A DNA stretch of 64,000 nucleotides from Coleophora flavipennella (taxonomy: Eukaryota > Arthropoda > Insecta > Lepidoptera > Coleophoridae): the NCBI GenBank assembly GCA_947284805.1, contig OX369267.1:932501-996500 (forward strand), in the 5' to 3' direction. The position numbers and the translations under genes are program-made. Position 1 is the first letter of the stretch. Each line of letters opens with the position of its first letter. The notes beneath the pieces were generated by a model, which was not told the origin of the DNA, did not search any database, and saw nothing but the letters and a program-made list of their open reading frames with translations. Positions 31,950 through 42,543 of the stretch are shown piece after piece.

Positions 31950-34900
31950 GTAAGTTTTTTTAAATAAACGAAAATATTAACTATATTTCAAAAGAAGCCT
32001 TTCCAGCTTGTTGTTTTGCATTTTCCCAGGCATATAATGGTTCTGATGGAGAGCGTTGTGTCTGGGCACAAGTTCAATGCCATCAGGGAGCGTCTAGCAG
32101 AGAAATTGGAGATTTTACGGTTCGATCCTTACAGTGAGTACATAATTAAATAACCTCCTAGTCAGTGCCTAGAAAAGAAAATTAGAATGTTTTGGTGGTT
32201 TCAGTTAAACTATCCTCTCTCACTAACATAATAATAATTATTATAGTAATTATCACACTACATTGCATGTTGATAGTAATATTTTTAGGGTTAGGTAATG
32301 AGACCCTATTACTAAGCCGCTGTATGTCTGTCTGACATTCAAAAGGCCATATTTTTTTAACCGTGCAGGTAGCCAGCTGAAATTTTCACAGAATGTCTTA
32401 TTATGCGGGCTTTACCAACAAAAAATAAAAAGTGAAAAATTAGGGGCCATATACAAGTTATTGTTAAGGGTGAGGTGGGTTCCGCATACAGGCTACCAAT
32501 GCCCCCATTTTGCATCGTTGGCTGGCATAGGATATATGAGCACAACTTTGTTCTGTGCTAGCTCCTTGCAATTCAGTAGGATGTGGGCAGCAGTCTCCTC
32601 AGCCACCATGCTCACTCTGCATAGTGGGATGACACCTTGAACGAATAGGTGTTGTTAAAATGTTTATTTAAATTAGGTGATAAAGTAGGTTCTGATAGAC
32701 ATAGATAGTAATAATTACATTACTTAGTGTCAGATTGTGAAAAAATAAAAAAAACAAACATCAGTTAATAATGTTGATAAAATCATAACAAATAATGTCA
32801 TTTGGACATGAAAACAATATGACACGAGAAGTAATACATTAAAGTTATTGTTAAGGGTGAGGTGGGTAATTTGTTGTTATTGCCTTTGACAAGTGTAGAC
32901 CAGTTCACACGGACAGCACCAGTTCACACGGACAGCACCCGTTCACAAGTATAATGCAAGAGTCAGCCTTCGCTCTCCTCAACCATATTAAAGGAAAAGG
33001 AACAATCTGGCTCCTGATGTGCCCCCATCCGCGATTTAAGCGAGCATGCACCATTCATGTCAATGCTAAGATTAAAAATATTATTATTATTTAGACTTGT
33101 CATGTCATTTCGCTTCCACATCAATTCTTATGACATGGTCATCATTTTATTACTATTAAACATGATCAGCATTGCTAGAAAAAACACTGTCTACAATTGT
33201 TTTTATGACAGATTTAAGACATCATCAGGTAATTTGTTATACATGAGTGTGCATTGTCCCACAGAGGACTTATTGATTTTGCTGAGTCTGGTATAAGTTA
33301 GTTGATGTTTATTTTTATTCCAAAGATTACGAAGATTACGACGTTGCCTGTCACTATTCAGTGAAAAGAGATGCAGATTTTTGCAAACATACATTATAGG
33401 GCAGTCATAATATTAATATCTTCATTTATTAAAATGACCATGTCCAGTAATAGCGGCTGCTACCTTGCGGAGCTGAGATCACGAGAGTCTTAAGAGCTTC
33501 CTGGATAGGTCAGGGTTAGTCGCCGGCTGGACCAACTTCGCTTGCTTGCTTATTTCCAAACTTGACGAGAACAAATTGGGTTCATTTCTTGTGCGTTGCC
33601 TCAGGTGGACCCTACACAAAAACTTGTGTTTTATCAATGGTTTCTGTTTTGCTCTAAAGGTAAAACAGTAATACTTAACAAAAAAGCATGAAACTTTATG
33701 GTACTCCTTAAATAAAGCAACAAATAAAAAAACCGGCAAGTGTCAGCTATACTCCCGCTAAGAGTTTGAACTGAATCAAAGAGAAAAGTGTTTTCTGTCA
33801 CTTGCGTTGACATGTTTTGCTTGAAATACATAGTATTAATGACCGACGAAAAGTTCAGTTTCGGACAGTTTCGACAAAAAAAATATTTTTTCGGCCAAAA
33901 ATGTGTGGAACCTTCGGCCATTTCGAAACTACCGTTCTTGAATTGTCGCGCTTCGTTCGGGTAAAACCGTGCCTAAATATTAAGGCGATGGGTTATGCTA
34001 ACTAGCTACAATCACATCTTAAAAGAAGAATGTTTTTTTTTCATTTTTTATTATACAGAAGCAAATTATCGCAGTTAATTTTTTGAGAGTTTACTTACAT
34101 ACACTGTGTTCATGTGAAAGTTAACAATGGACGATTTTTATTACATATGTACTGTAATGTTATTTTTTACTTCATTTAATACATGCTGACTGTATGGAAT
34201 GCAAAATACATTAGTCTACAACAAACAACTGGTATCGGCTGCAAATCCTGTTTCACTAATAATAACACTAATATAATCATCATCATATCAGCCGAAGCAC
34301 GTCCACTTCACGTAATTGTTTTTTTGAAAGGACAAGCTTGTTGTTGGCCGTGAGGGCCTTAACAACTTCACCGGGCAGAGACCACTTCACGTCATGGAAA
34401 TTCTTGGGGAGACCTTTGTCCAGCAGTGGACATCCTTCAACTAATATAATACTTGTGTGGAAAGTTTTTTTGGTACGGTTTTTTGTCCCATTGCTGAGCA
34501 ATGAGCATAAGCCTCCCGTCCATTGCACCACACATCGACGTCCGTACATACATATCGGAAATCACTCTGACATGGTATCTGCATGTGTGAGTGCACACTG
34601 AGAGTGTAAAGCAGAAGCTGTTATGTAGCATGTGCCATAGTAACTTACTATCTTATCTGTGGACCCTACTCAGCATTTACCATATTTCACCCTCTGTTCC
34701 CTGTGCACTCACATAAAAAAAACCATTTGCATGTACTTACTTAATATTTAAATTATGAGTCCTCTGTAGGAGCCCCAGCTTAATAGATGGCTGCGACCTA
34801 TGTACATTCACTGAAGTTTGCAGGATGTTGCAGTAAAAGTTTTATATAGTAATAGGGATGACGAATGCTAGTCATCTGAGTTACTTTTTATCATCTGTCA

Positions 34901-36619
34901 AAAACGACATTTTGTTCTAAAAATGTTAGAAATACCTAGGCGTGACGTCATAGTTTAGCAGCGTCATATCTGTATTCATTTTGTTATTTTGGTGAATTAA
35001 AAATCGAAGACTTGATGGAAAAAAAAACGAGTACGTAAGGTTTTTCGAAGACATTTAATGCATATTTAATTATTTTTAATATTTACTTAAAAAGTTGATA
35101 AAATATCCTTTCTAACGATATTTTTTTTAGTGTTGCAATAGAAATAAATAAAATACAGGACTTTTAAATTCAAATTTGACAAATTTAGGCGTTTCGGCTG
35201 ACGCCCCGCTTGAGCAGTGTCACAAGCCTAGGCGATTCGGCAGGCGTCGCGCCAGAGGGGTTAAACCGTTGTAAAAAAATATTCTCTTAAAAAGAAGCTC
35301 GAATATGAAACTCAAAAATCGCTTGAAAAATACCCTAGGTAGGGTCAAACAACTGCAGTAACTCTGCAATCCTAATAAAAGTTGAAATAAAAAACCGGTC
35401 AAGTGCGACTCGGGGTCCCACAAACAGGGTTCCTTCACCGTAAGAGCATTGGATAAACGTAAATTCGAAAACTGTATGGTACGTGGCAGGATTCGAACCA
35501 CGGCCTCCCGGACAGGAGGTAGCGGCCGTAACTGTAACGCCACCGACGTTCTCCTTTGACGCTTTCTTCATGACATAATTTTACATATTTTTTTGAGTTT
35601 CCGGAATTATATACTACTCAAAACAAAATAACGGCCACCTAAGTTTTCTCATTACATTTTCTTACAGAGAGATGGCTCAAACAGCCACGATAATTATTAT
35701 TTTATCAAGAAATGTAAAGAAACTACGAAGTGCAGTCATTAGGTTAGATCTCTGGCAACAAATGTGTCGAAGAGCACAACACTCTGCAGACCCTCGGAAA
35801 CTCAGTGGACTGCTCAGATGAGAGCACACAGTAAATTGGAATATTTTGTAGCCAGGTATCTAAACCAATGACTGCACTTCCTAGTTTCCTTACTTTTCTT
35901 GTTTTAAAAAAAAATCGTGGCTGTTTGAACCACCTCTCTGTATGAAAATGTACTGGGAAAACTTAGGTGGTCCTTATTTTGTTTTGAGTAGTATAAATTT
36001 ACGATGAATGAAATAATAAATTCATGATAAAAAACGTAATATATCCTTTTACCGCTATTTTTACAAGTATCAAAAATCCGATATTTTCGAACATCGGTCT
36101 ATGAGTTGTTAAATAATTTCCCCTATATAAGTTTCATTTTCGAGCACGCAGAGAAACTCCGAGCATAGCACGCTCCATTGCCCTTTGGGTGACCTTGAGC
36201 CTTATGAGGCCCATAGTAAGCAACCATGTGATCGAATCAGAAATGAGATCCGTAGAACCAAAGTAACCGACATAGCTCTCAGAATTGCTAAACTTAAGTG
36301 GCAGTGGGCGGGGCACATTGCTCGTAGAACAGATGGCCGTTGGGGTAGTAAAGTTCTCGAGTGGCTACCATGCACCGGAAAGCGTAGTGTAGGCAGACCG
36401 ATGATCTGGTGAAGGTCGCGGGAAGCCGCTGAATGCGGGCAGCGCAGAACCGGTCGTCGTGGAAATCCTTGGGGGTGGCCTATGTCCTCCAGTGGACGTC
36501 CTTCGACTGATATGATGAAGTTTCATTTAATAAAATTTTATTCGCTATACTTTGTTTCAGTTCAAGAGCAGAGCTTGTATAAGGAGAGGAAGAAGATCAG
36601 GAGCATGAAATCAAAGTAG
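31909..36619 (+). CDS. mRpL33: Mitochondrial ribosomal protein L33 (bL33m), complete, three exons
   Basis: Exons 31909-31949, 32030-32133 and 36561-36619 join in phase to 67 codons plus stop. The protein opens MFLTNILLKKAKSKHIMV, continues SVVSGHKFNAIRERLAEKLE and ILRFDPYIQEQSLYKERKK, and ends IRSMKSK. This is the bL33 signature in its mitochondrial form (length of relatives about 60-67 residues). bL33m sits near the E site of the mitoribosomal large subunit. Splice sites are canonical: GTAAGT/CCCAG for intron 1 (80 bp) and GTGAGT/TTTCAG for intron 2 (4.4 kb). Intron 2 is filled with LINE, RTE, SINE and fold-back elements, the last ending about 43 bases before exon 3. Polyadenylation signals follow at 36700 and 36722. 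Confidence 0.93.
32030..32133 (+). CDS. mRpL33: mRpL33 exon 2
   Basis: Starts with G completing Lys, then HIMVLMESVVSGHKFNAIRE, and ends at Pro-Tyr plus the first base of an Ile codon before GTGAGT. It holds the core of the bL33 fold. Confidence 0.92.
32480..32645 (-). pseudogene. LINE C-terminal zinc-knuckle fragment
   Basis: Minus-strand translation gives CRVSMVAEETAAHILLNC then KEL, which matches the Cys-X2-Cys...His...Cys segment at the C-terminus of R1/Jockey-type LINE proteins, with the second Cys changed to Ser. It is a fragment of about 55 residues within intron 2 of mRpL33. Confidence 0.5.
32646..34275. other. Intron 2 of mRpL33, no gene seen
   Basis: AT-rich. A 19-bp unit AGTTCACACGGACAGCACC is repeated about 2.3 times at 32908-32950. 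TTATTGTTAAGGGTGAGGTG occurs at 32459 and again near 32845. Long A/T runs appear near 33880. Confidence 0.45.
34276..34440. mobile_element. RTE 3'-end fold-back fragment
   Basis: An inverted RTE end (ATCATCATATCAGCCGAAGC, ACGTCCACTTCACG) is followed by a forward one (GGAAATTCTTGGGGAGACCT, TTGTCCAGCAGTGGACATCC), with about 90 unrelated bases between. The arrangement resembles the copies at 36140 and 56869. Confidence 0.6.
34441..35419. other. Intron 2 of mRpL33; old dispersed repeat at 34855-35040
   Basis: The 34855-35040 block shares TCATCTGTCAAAAACGACAT, TTTGTTCTAAAAATGTTAG and GTGACGTCATAG with 8975-9200. No gene. Confidence 0.5.
35420..35560 (-). mobile_element. SINE family 2, head fragment
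   Basis: Minus-strand tRNA-like head (GGTGGCGTTACAGTTACGGC, B box GGTTCGAATCC) plus the start of the body (TTACGGTGAAGGAACC). It lies next to the CACTTG...CCGGTTTTT end of another repeat on the plus strand at 35389-35415. Confidence 0.65.
35620..35995. mobile_element. Fold-back element with arms over 100 bp
   Basis: Ends ACTACTCAAAACAAAATAAC and TTATTTTGTTTTGAGTAGT are inverted copies. Pairing continues inward through GGCCACCTAAGTTTTC / GAAAACTTAGGTGG and GAAGTGCAGTCATT / AATGACTGCACTTC. It is the uninterrupted version of the element split at 18427-19098. Non-coding. Confidence 0.8.
36129..36528 (+). mobile_element. RTE insertion with 5' inversion and 11-bp target duplication
   Basis: AAGTTTCATTT stands at 36129-36139 and 36518-36528 as a perfect target duplication. 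Between them, 36141-36229 is RTE sequence in minus orientation (coding for MGLIRLKVTQRAMERAML) and 36230-36517 is RTE in plus orientation (VTDIALRIAKLKWQWAGHIA), ending CTGATATGATG. In the parent element the two pieces are adjacent, with a few shared bases (GATCG) at the junction. This is the twin-priming pattern of LINE insertion. It lies about 30 bases upstream of mRpL33 exon 3. Confidence 0.88.
36561..36619 (+). CDS. mRpL33: mRpL33 exon 3
   Basis: After TTTCAG the exon completes Ile and reads QEQSLYKERKKIRSMKSK then TAG. The KERKKIRS motif is characteristic of mitochondrial L33. Confidence 0.92.
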
Positions 36620-36699
36620 GCACTCAATTCACCAAAACTTTCATTAAATGTAAATAATATGTATTAGGATTTAACGATATTTAGCACTTGCTATGTTTA

Positions 36700-36727
36700 A
36701 ATAAATTAGTTATTGTACTTTAATAAA
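36700..36727 (+). terminator. Polyadenylation signals of mRpL33
   Basis: AATAAA at 36700-36705 and again at 36722-36727, 81 and 103 bases after the stop codon. Confidence 0.6.
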
Positions 36728-38528
36728 CAATTGATTCGATAAAATGGTGGTTTTAGTATCAATTTTGTTCAATTTCCTTATAAACAAATACATTGGAAAC
36801 ATAAAGTGTGATGGCATGTAAATACTCATCTTTGTATACAAAATGTTAATGAAAAGGTTTTTGTTATAAAGTTTCAAAGAAAGGAAGCAAGTCGAAAATT
36901 CAGTTTTCTTTTATACCAAGTGCTCAGAAAATAATTTAGGGCATAAAATTAACTTTAATACCTTTTTAGTGGTTTTGTAAGGTAATGCATTAAGTATACA
37001 TCATGTGAAAGGTTATGAATGTTATGCTCATATCATGTGTGCATAATATTATATGGAATAAAACATTGCATGTTTACATTCAGTACAAAGAATTTAGAAT
37101 ATTTGCTTTACATTTCAATCTTATTCTAATTATGATGACAACAGTTTTTTTTACTATTTTATTTAACAAACATACTTGTGCCAATATTTTTTTACTTCCA
37201 TCCAAAAAGTGCCTTATTATTCTTGTGATATTAAGTGCTCACAGTGCTAATTATAAGTTAAAAGTAACAACTATTATTTTTTTATTATTCTAAATTATAA
37301 TTCTACATTCGTATTAATTTGAACAAGTAGATAATTCATTAATAATACAATTTATTAAATTCGGTTGAATATGAATTTACAAATCAATTTTTAAGCCGAC
37401 AGCACAATCCGATACAAATAAAACTTTCTTTCCCTTTTTTCCATCAACCACATTGACAAAAAACAATTTTCGCTCGCCATTATTTTTCAATTTTTTTCTA
37501 TCAATTTCAAAAATAAATTAACCTTTAACCGACGACCTGATCTAAATGTAGCATTAACAGTGTTAATTTAACACCAAGGTAAAGTCAGAGACGTGAGAAA
37601 TTGAAAGCATGAAAAAAAACTAGATTTGTTTGAACAGGTTCGACATTTGTCATGAGATCACAAAAATTGCTCGCATAATTTAAGTCTTTACTCCAGTCTC
37701 CTATTTTCTATAATATTGAAATAATCATCAAAAAAATGTCTACTCCTATCTAATGCAACAATTAAACAAAAATTTATGTTAACTCTTAGTTAAACAGTAA
37801 AAAAATCATTCTCTTATTTATTAAGTATGTTTTTGTAGATGTCCATACAGGTGTTAACTTGCCATTCGTGGGACGGCGATGGTGGCTAGATGTTGCTGAG
37901 TGGGGGCCGAAAGTAGCCAGACGAGTGACAACGTGCGCGTGCGGTATTAAAAAAAATACGTCTGTAAAACGTAGGTCTTCAGTTAAAGGTTAAATATGGT
38001 TTTTTTTACTTTCGAGCCACTGAGTAGCGAGCGTCAGCAAATGACGAAGGATCGAAGAAGGTAAAAAATCGAAGTTGAGATTTTGATGGGGATCGATTGT
38101 TGTAAACTAACAGTCTAAAAAAAATGTATGTTTATCTGTACGTCCTTCTGGTGTTCTAGTTCCGAAACTACTGGACGGATTTGGGTTAGGGCAATATTAC
38201 TATTTTGATTTTCCAGGGTTGCCACCAAAGTAAAAAAAACACATTATTATTTTTACTCAAAAATTGCTCTAATGATTTTGATGAAACTCGCTATGTTGCT
38301 ATAACTTCCATGGCCTTCAGCACGCGGTAGTTTGTTATTGCAAGAAAAATCGGAATAAGCTACCTCCTATACAAATCACGGTTGTTACTTTTCTCAACAA
38401 TGGCTCTAAGGATTTTAATGAAACTTTATTAATAACTAGGACTTAATAAAAAAAATCTGGCCCCTCTGGTAGTATGATACTAGTGCACTAAGGAGTTATT
38501 TACTCCAGGAAAAATCCGAGTAAGGTCT
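36728..38528. other. AT-rich intergenic sequence
   Basis: No gene seen. Around 38145-38200 the words CTGGACGGATTTGGGTTAGG belong to a common dispersed repeat type. Open frames such as 37015-37293 show no family. Confidence 0.45.
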
Positions 38529-38795
38529 ATAAAGTGTAACAAAATTAGCTGAAACTATTTTAACTGGTGCTTCTACCCATGAAACTGAACAACTTTCCCC
38601 ATGGAACCCATAGTCAAATCTCAAAAAAAAAAATTTGGCTCTGCCATACTAACTCGATTAGCTGATCAGCCAACTTAATATGGGAAGTTCAATTTTTTTT
38701 TGAGATTTGACTATAGGTTTCACGGGGAAAGTTGTTCAGTTTCATGACTAGAAGCACCAGTTAAAATAGTTTCAGCTAATTTTGTTAGATCTTAT
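38529..38795. mobile_element. Palindromic MITE, diverged member of the GTGTAACAAAATT family
   Basis: Left end GTGTAACAAAATTAGCTGAA, right end TTCAGCTAATTTTGTTAGA. The arms share the family block ACTGAACAACTTTCCCC against GGGGAAAGTTGTTCAGT, but the subterminal sequence (GAAACTATTTTAACTGGTGC) differs from the copies at 2318 and 45431, so it is a separate subfamily. Confidence 0.75.
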
Positions 38796-40224
38796 ATAAA
38801 AACCCAAATCTCCGAGACCCAAATTATTTGTAATTTTTTCATCAAGTCTGATATACCAAACTTTATTCTTTACTACTAAGTAAGTGCAATGTTTATTGTT
38901 GATTTGTGTATGCCCGACTGCGACAGACGGTGAAGGCTTCGCGAGAAAGTAATCAAAGCGTGGCTGTACAATTTATTAAACATTAAAATAACTGTAAATA
39001 TATTAAAAGTGTTTTTATAAATATAAATTCAACTATTAACTTAAATGCTAAATTATACGAAAAAGATGGAATATGCTTATGTTATTCTCACTACAATTTC
39101 AACTCTTAAACTGTGAATTTATTATTTAGATAGATTGAAATGTATTTATCTTCCAATATTTCGAAAATAAGTTTCTCATTCAGATTTTTATGTAAAATTA
39201 AAATAGTCATTTTACAATAACTTTTACAATTATATACCTCTATAAGAAAAATAATTGTACCTCTGTAAGATAAACTTACAGACAAAACCTCGCAAGCGAA
39301 ATGGAAGGTATTTTCTTACAGATCTAATATACTTGCCGCTTGCAAAGATCTTCTAGGAAATTACAATTTTTAATGTATTGTTTATAAGTTTTTAATATAT
39401 TGGTGTTATTTAATAAAATTTCTCCATACTTTAAAAAATGTTAACGAACTCAAATTTTTAATAAAAAAAAAGTTTCACTTTGGCAATTGTCTGCATGCAA
39501 AGGATCACAAATAGAAAATTTCAATTTTTATAATAGGTATTGTTTTTTTAGATATTGGTGCTATTTTATAATATTTCACCATATTTAAACCCATGTTTAA
39601 ATTGACTAGACTTATTATTCGAATACTTAGGTACCTATCTAGAAAAACTTAAAGTTCTAAACACTAAACTCAAAACGCATACAATTTCAACACAAAAATA
39701 ACTAAAAAAATACGTTTATGTATTTTGATAAGGGTAACCTATTTCTTTATTTCAAAATGTTTCATATTTTCTATATTCTATGAATATTAATGAACAATTA
39801 CTCGATTAATTATTACACTGAGAAGACCACTGTATGTTATCAAACTGAATACTTTTCTTGGGCTAACCTATCTACTAAAATCTTAATATTTAAATTATTA
39901 TATTTCTAATCTAAATATTTATTTAATTTTCAAAATACAAAGTTATAAAATATCATTTAGAAGACTTAAATGTATAAAGTTAGTTTAATAAATGGAAACG
40001 CTACGTTTGGTCCACTAGCTAAGCTAGATAGCGAGAAAGTATCAAATAGAGTGGAATGAACATTTTATATACCAACACGTAAAAGTTTGTTAAGCTGTTT
40101 AGCCGCGATTTTTTCCGTTGCATTAAAAATTAACATGAATAAATCTCCTTGCAAATTTTACTAAGATCGGTACAGCGGTTTAATTAATACCTACCTGTGA
40201 CTAGGTAGATAATATTCCTGCGAG
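38796..40224. other. AT-rich, no gene seen
   Basis: Very AT-rich with short A and T runs; no recognisable coding or repeat units. Confidence 0.45.
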
Positions 40225-40372
40225 TAGATAACACATTAAATAATTTTAGAAGATGATGTTTAGATAACACATTAAATAATTTTAGAAGATGATGTTTAGA
40301 TAACACATTTAATAATATTAGAAGATGATGTTTAGTTATCACATATAATAACTATTAGAAGATAATGTTTCT
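40225..40372. repeat. 36-bp tandem repeat, about four copies
   Basis: The unit GATAACACATTAAATAATTT plus TAGAAGATGATGTTTA is repeated; the first two copies are identical and the last two diverge. Confidence 0.9.
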
Positions 40373-40525
40373 GGGATTATGAAGAGATTGTTGTAATATT
40401 TTTAAAGATATTAAAGAATAGTAGAGGGAACTTCAATAATACGTAATTGAACCCGCCCAGCACATACGTTTTTAACAACAGTTTTTTAAGAAAATATTAA
40501 TTTGATAATCGTTTTCTCTAACAAA

Positions 40526-40680
40526 ATTGATGTGTTCCGGCTTGAAGATAAGAAGCCAGTTCCCCATTGCGTTGAGGAATCTTGGTAAGCCCGCTTCCAT
40601 CTTCGGCATCATCGTCACTTACCATCAGGTGAGATGATGCCAAGGGCTTACCAATTGTGAATAAAAAAAACAAACAATAT
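40526..40680 (+). mobile_element. SINE family 1, 3' half
   Basis: Starts at TTGATGTGTTCCGGCTTGAA and keeps the tail CACTTACCATCAGGTGAGAT through CTTACCAATTGTGAATAAAA. The tRNA-like half is missing, as in a 5'-truncated insertion. Confidence 0.8.
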
Positions 40681-40913
40681 TCAAAACTTTGTCGTAAACT
40701 TAAAAAATAAATGGGTATCTCTTGGTAGGTAAGTTAGTAAGTTATGATCCGTATAAATTAGTTTAAATAAGGTTATGTGAATTTGTCAAAATAAACGTAT
40801 TTACAGAAGACAAATAAATACTTAAAAACTTAAATAAAATAGGCATTAGCTTAATCAACCATAAAGTAATGAATTTGAAGTATCAAACACATATAATACA
40901 GGACAGGGTGTAA

Positions 40914-41057
40914 AAAAATTGGTGTAGGACCCGTCCTACTCATCATACTGAACAACTTCCCCCATAGAAAAGCTAGTAATGGGTGTTGGAGAAAGTTGTT
41001 CAATATGGTGGTAAATACCCCTGCTAACAGGTCTTACAGCAATTTTGTTACAGCCTG
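40914..41057. mobile_element. Short palindromic MITE, CAGGGTGTAAC family
   Basis: CAGGGTGTAAAAAAATTGGT at the left, GCAATTTTGTTACAGCCTG at the right, inner blocks ACTGAACAACTTCC and GAAAGTTGTTCAATAT. At 144 bp it is an internally deleted member. Confidence 0.7.
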
Positions 41058-41280
41058 TATAATGTAGAATATTTAGTTTGGCATAGGTATTTTATATAAT
41101 TTTTTAAAATTCAACTTTTATCTAATTTTAGATAAATATTAATTTAGTATGATAGTTTCCAAAGGCCGAAAGATCACTTCGTTTTTCAGAATTCACTTTT
41201 TTTGATCGTTACAAATTTTCGATAACGCTTTACCTACAAGTAGCGGTGATGTAACGAAACTAAAATAAAATAAAATCCAG

Positions 41281-41760
41281 GTACGGTCAACTTGTCGTTA
41301 GTAACCACTTCCAGTGTAAGCTGAAATACGCAGTATGATTGTGGGTCGTGACTTCAATTTGCACCCACCCATCTATAATGTGTGTATCAGTCTGGCTAAA
41401 GTACGTACGGGGAATTCTAGTTTGTGGCCAGATGATCGTGTGTGATTTGTCCCTGAATATTTGTATTATCGTTACAACTCATATTGTCACAATATTATTT
41501 TACTATCATAATTAATTTATAAAATTAAAAGAATAAGAATAAAAGTAATGACTGACTCGGTGGCTCAGTGGTTAGTGCTCTTGACTACTGATCCGAGGGT
41601 TGTGGATTCGATCCCCACCCAGGGCAAACATTTGTGTTATCAGCAGATTGTGTGATTTGTCCCAGAATATTTATAATTTATTTAATTTATAATAGACATA
41701 AAATAAAAGCGATCAGCATAAATTATTGTTACTATTGACGCGCGGTTGACCGTACTTGTA
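41281..41760. mobile_element. Element with GTACGGTCAAC ends around a tRNA-like SINE
   Basis: GTACGGTCAAC at 41281 faces GTTGACCGTAC near 41745, with a further inverted match (GTTAGTAAC / GTTACTA). Inside, 41553-41650 is a tRNA-like segment with A-box-like GGTGGCTCAGTGGTTAGTGC and B-box-like GGATTCGATCCCC. The same segment occurs inverted at 59760-59935, so it is a SINE rather than a tRNA gene. TGTGTGATTTGTCCC occurs on both sides of the SINE, hinting at an internal duplication. Confidence 0.6.
41677..41682 (-). terminator. Candidate polyadenylation signal for norpA
   Basis: AATAAA on the minus strand about 790 bases after the norpA stop, beyond the 123-bp repeats. Position only; use is not shown. 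Confidence 0.25.
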
Positions 41761-41872
41761 CAAAACCAACCAGCTTCCAACTATAAAATATGATCCTACA
41801 TAAAAATCATCAACATAGAATTAATTATAGTGTAGAAAAAAATTTAACCTTGCACCAATAACGTTAGAGTTG

Positions 41873-42474
41873 GAGATCACTATGCGAGGTGGCTTGCTCC
41901 CGGAGCAGCGGGGTAATGTCTGGGTGCGGATCACTGTGCAAGGCGGCTTGCTCCCGGAGCAGCGGGGCAATGTCAAGGTACTTTCGTTACAGTTGGAGAT
42001 CACTGTGCGCGGTGGCTTCTCCCGGAGCAGTGGGGTAATGTCTGGGTGCGGATCACTGTGCAAGGCGGCTTGCTCCCGGAGCAGCGGGGCAATATCAAGG
42101 TACTTTCGTTGCAGTTGGAGATCACTGTGCGCAGTGGCTTGCTCCCGGAGCAGTGGGGTAATGTCTGGGTGCGGATCACTGTGCAAGGCGGCTTGCTCCC
42201 GGAGCAGCGGGGCAATGTCAAGGTACTTTCGTTACAGTTTGAGATCACTGTGCGACGTGGCTTGCTCCCGGAGCAGCGGGGTAATGTCTGGGTGCGGATC
42301 ACTGTGCAAGGCGGCTTGCTCCCGGAGCAGCGGGGCAATGTCAAGGTACTTTCGTTACAGTTGGAGATCACTGTGCGCGGTGGCTTGCTCCCGGAGCAGC
42401 GGGGTAATGTCTGGGTGCGGATCACTGTGTAAGGCGGCTTGCTCCCGGAGCAGCGGGGCAATGTCCGGGTACTT
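41873..42474 (-). repeat. 123-bp tandem repeat in the norpA 3' UTR
   Basis: GAGATCACTGTGCG recurs at 41873, 41996, 42118, 42241 and 42364 (period 122-123 bp), about 4.9 copies. Each unit is itself a pair of related halves, both with GGCTTGCTCCCGGAGCAGCG followed by GGGTAATGTC or GGGCAATGTC. Because 123 is divisible by three, long open frames run through the array on both strands. On the norpA strand, in the norpA frame, a unit reads DIAPLLREQAALHSDPHPDI then TPLLREQATAHSDLQL. The array begins at the norpA stop codon (42475-42477). Confidence 0.92.
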
Positions 42475-42543
42475 TCAGGCAAAGAACTCCATCTTGCTCG
42501 CCATTTCGAATTCTGACTCCTCCATTTTGTACATCTCGATCAG
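42475..42543 (-). CDS. norpA: norpA last coding exon
   Basis: After a TGTTCCCAG acceptor it reads LIEMYKMEESEFEMASKM then EFFA and TGA, 22 residues and the stop. The 123-bp repeat starts at the base after the stop. Confidence 0.9.
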   Translation of the reverse strand: MIEMYKMEESEFEMASKMEFFA

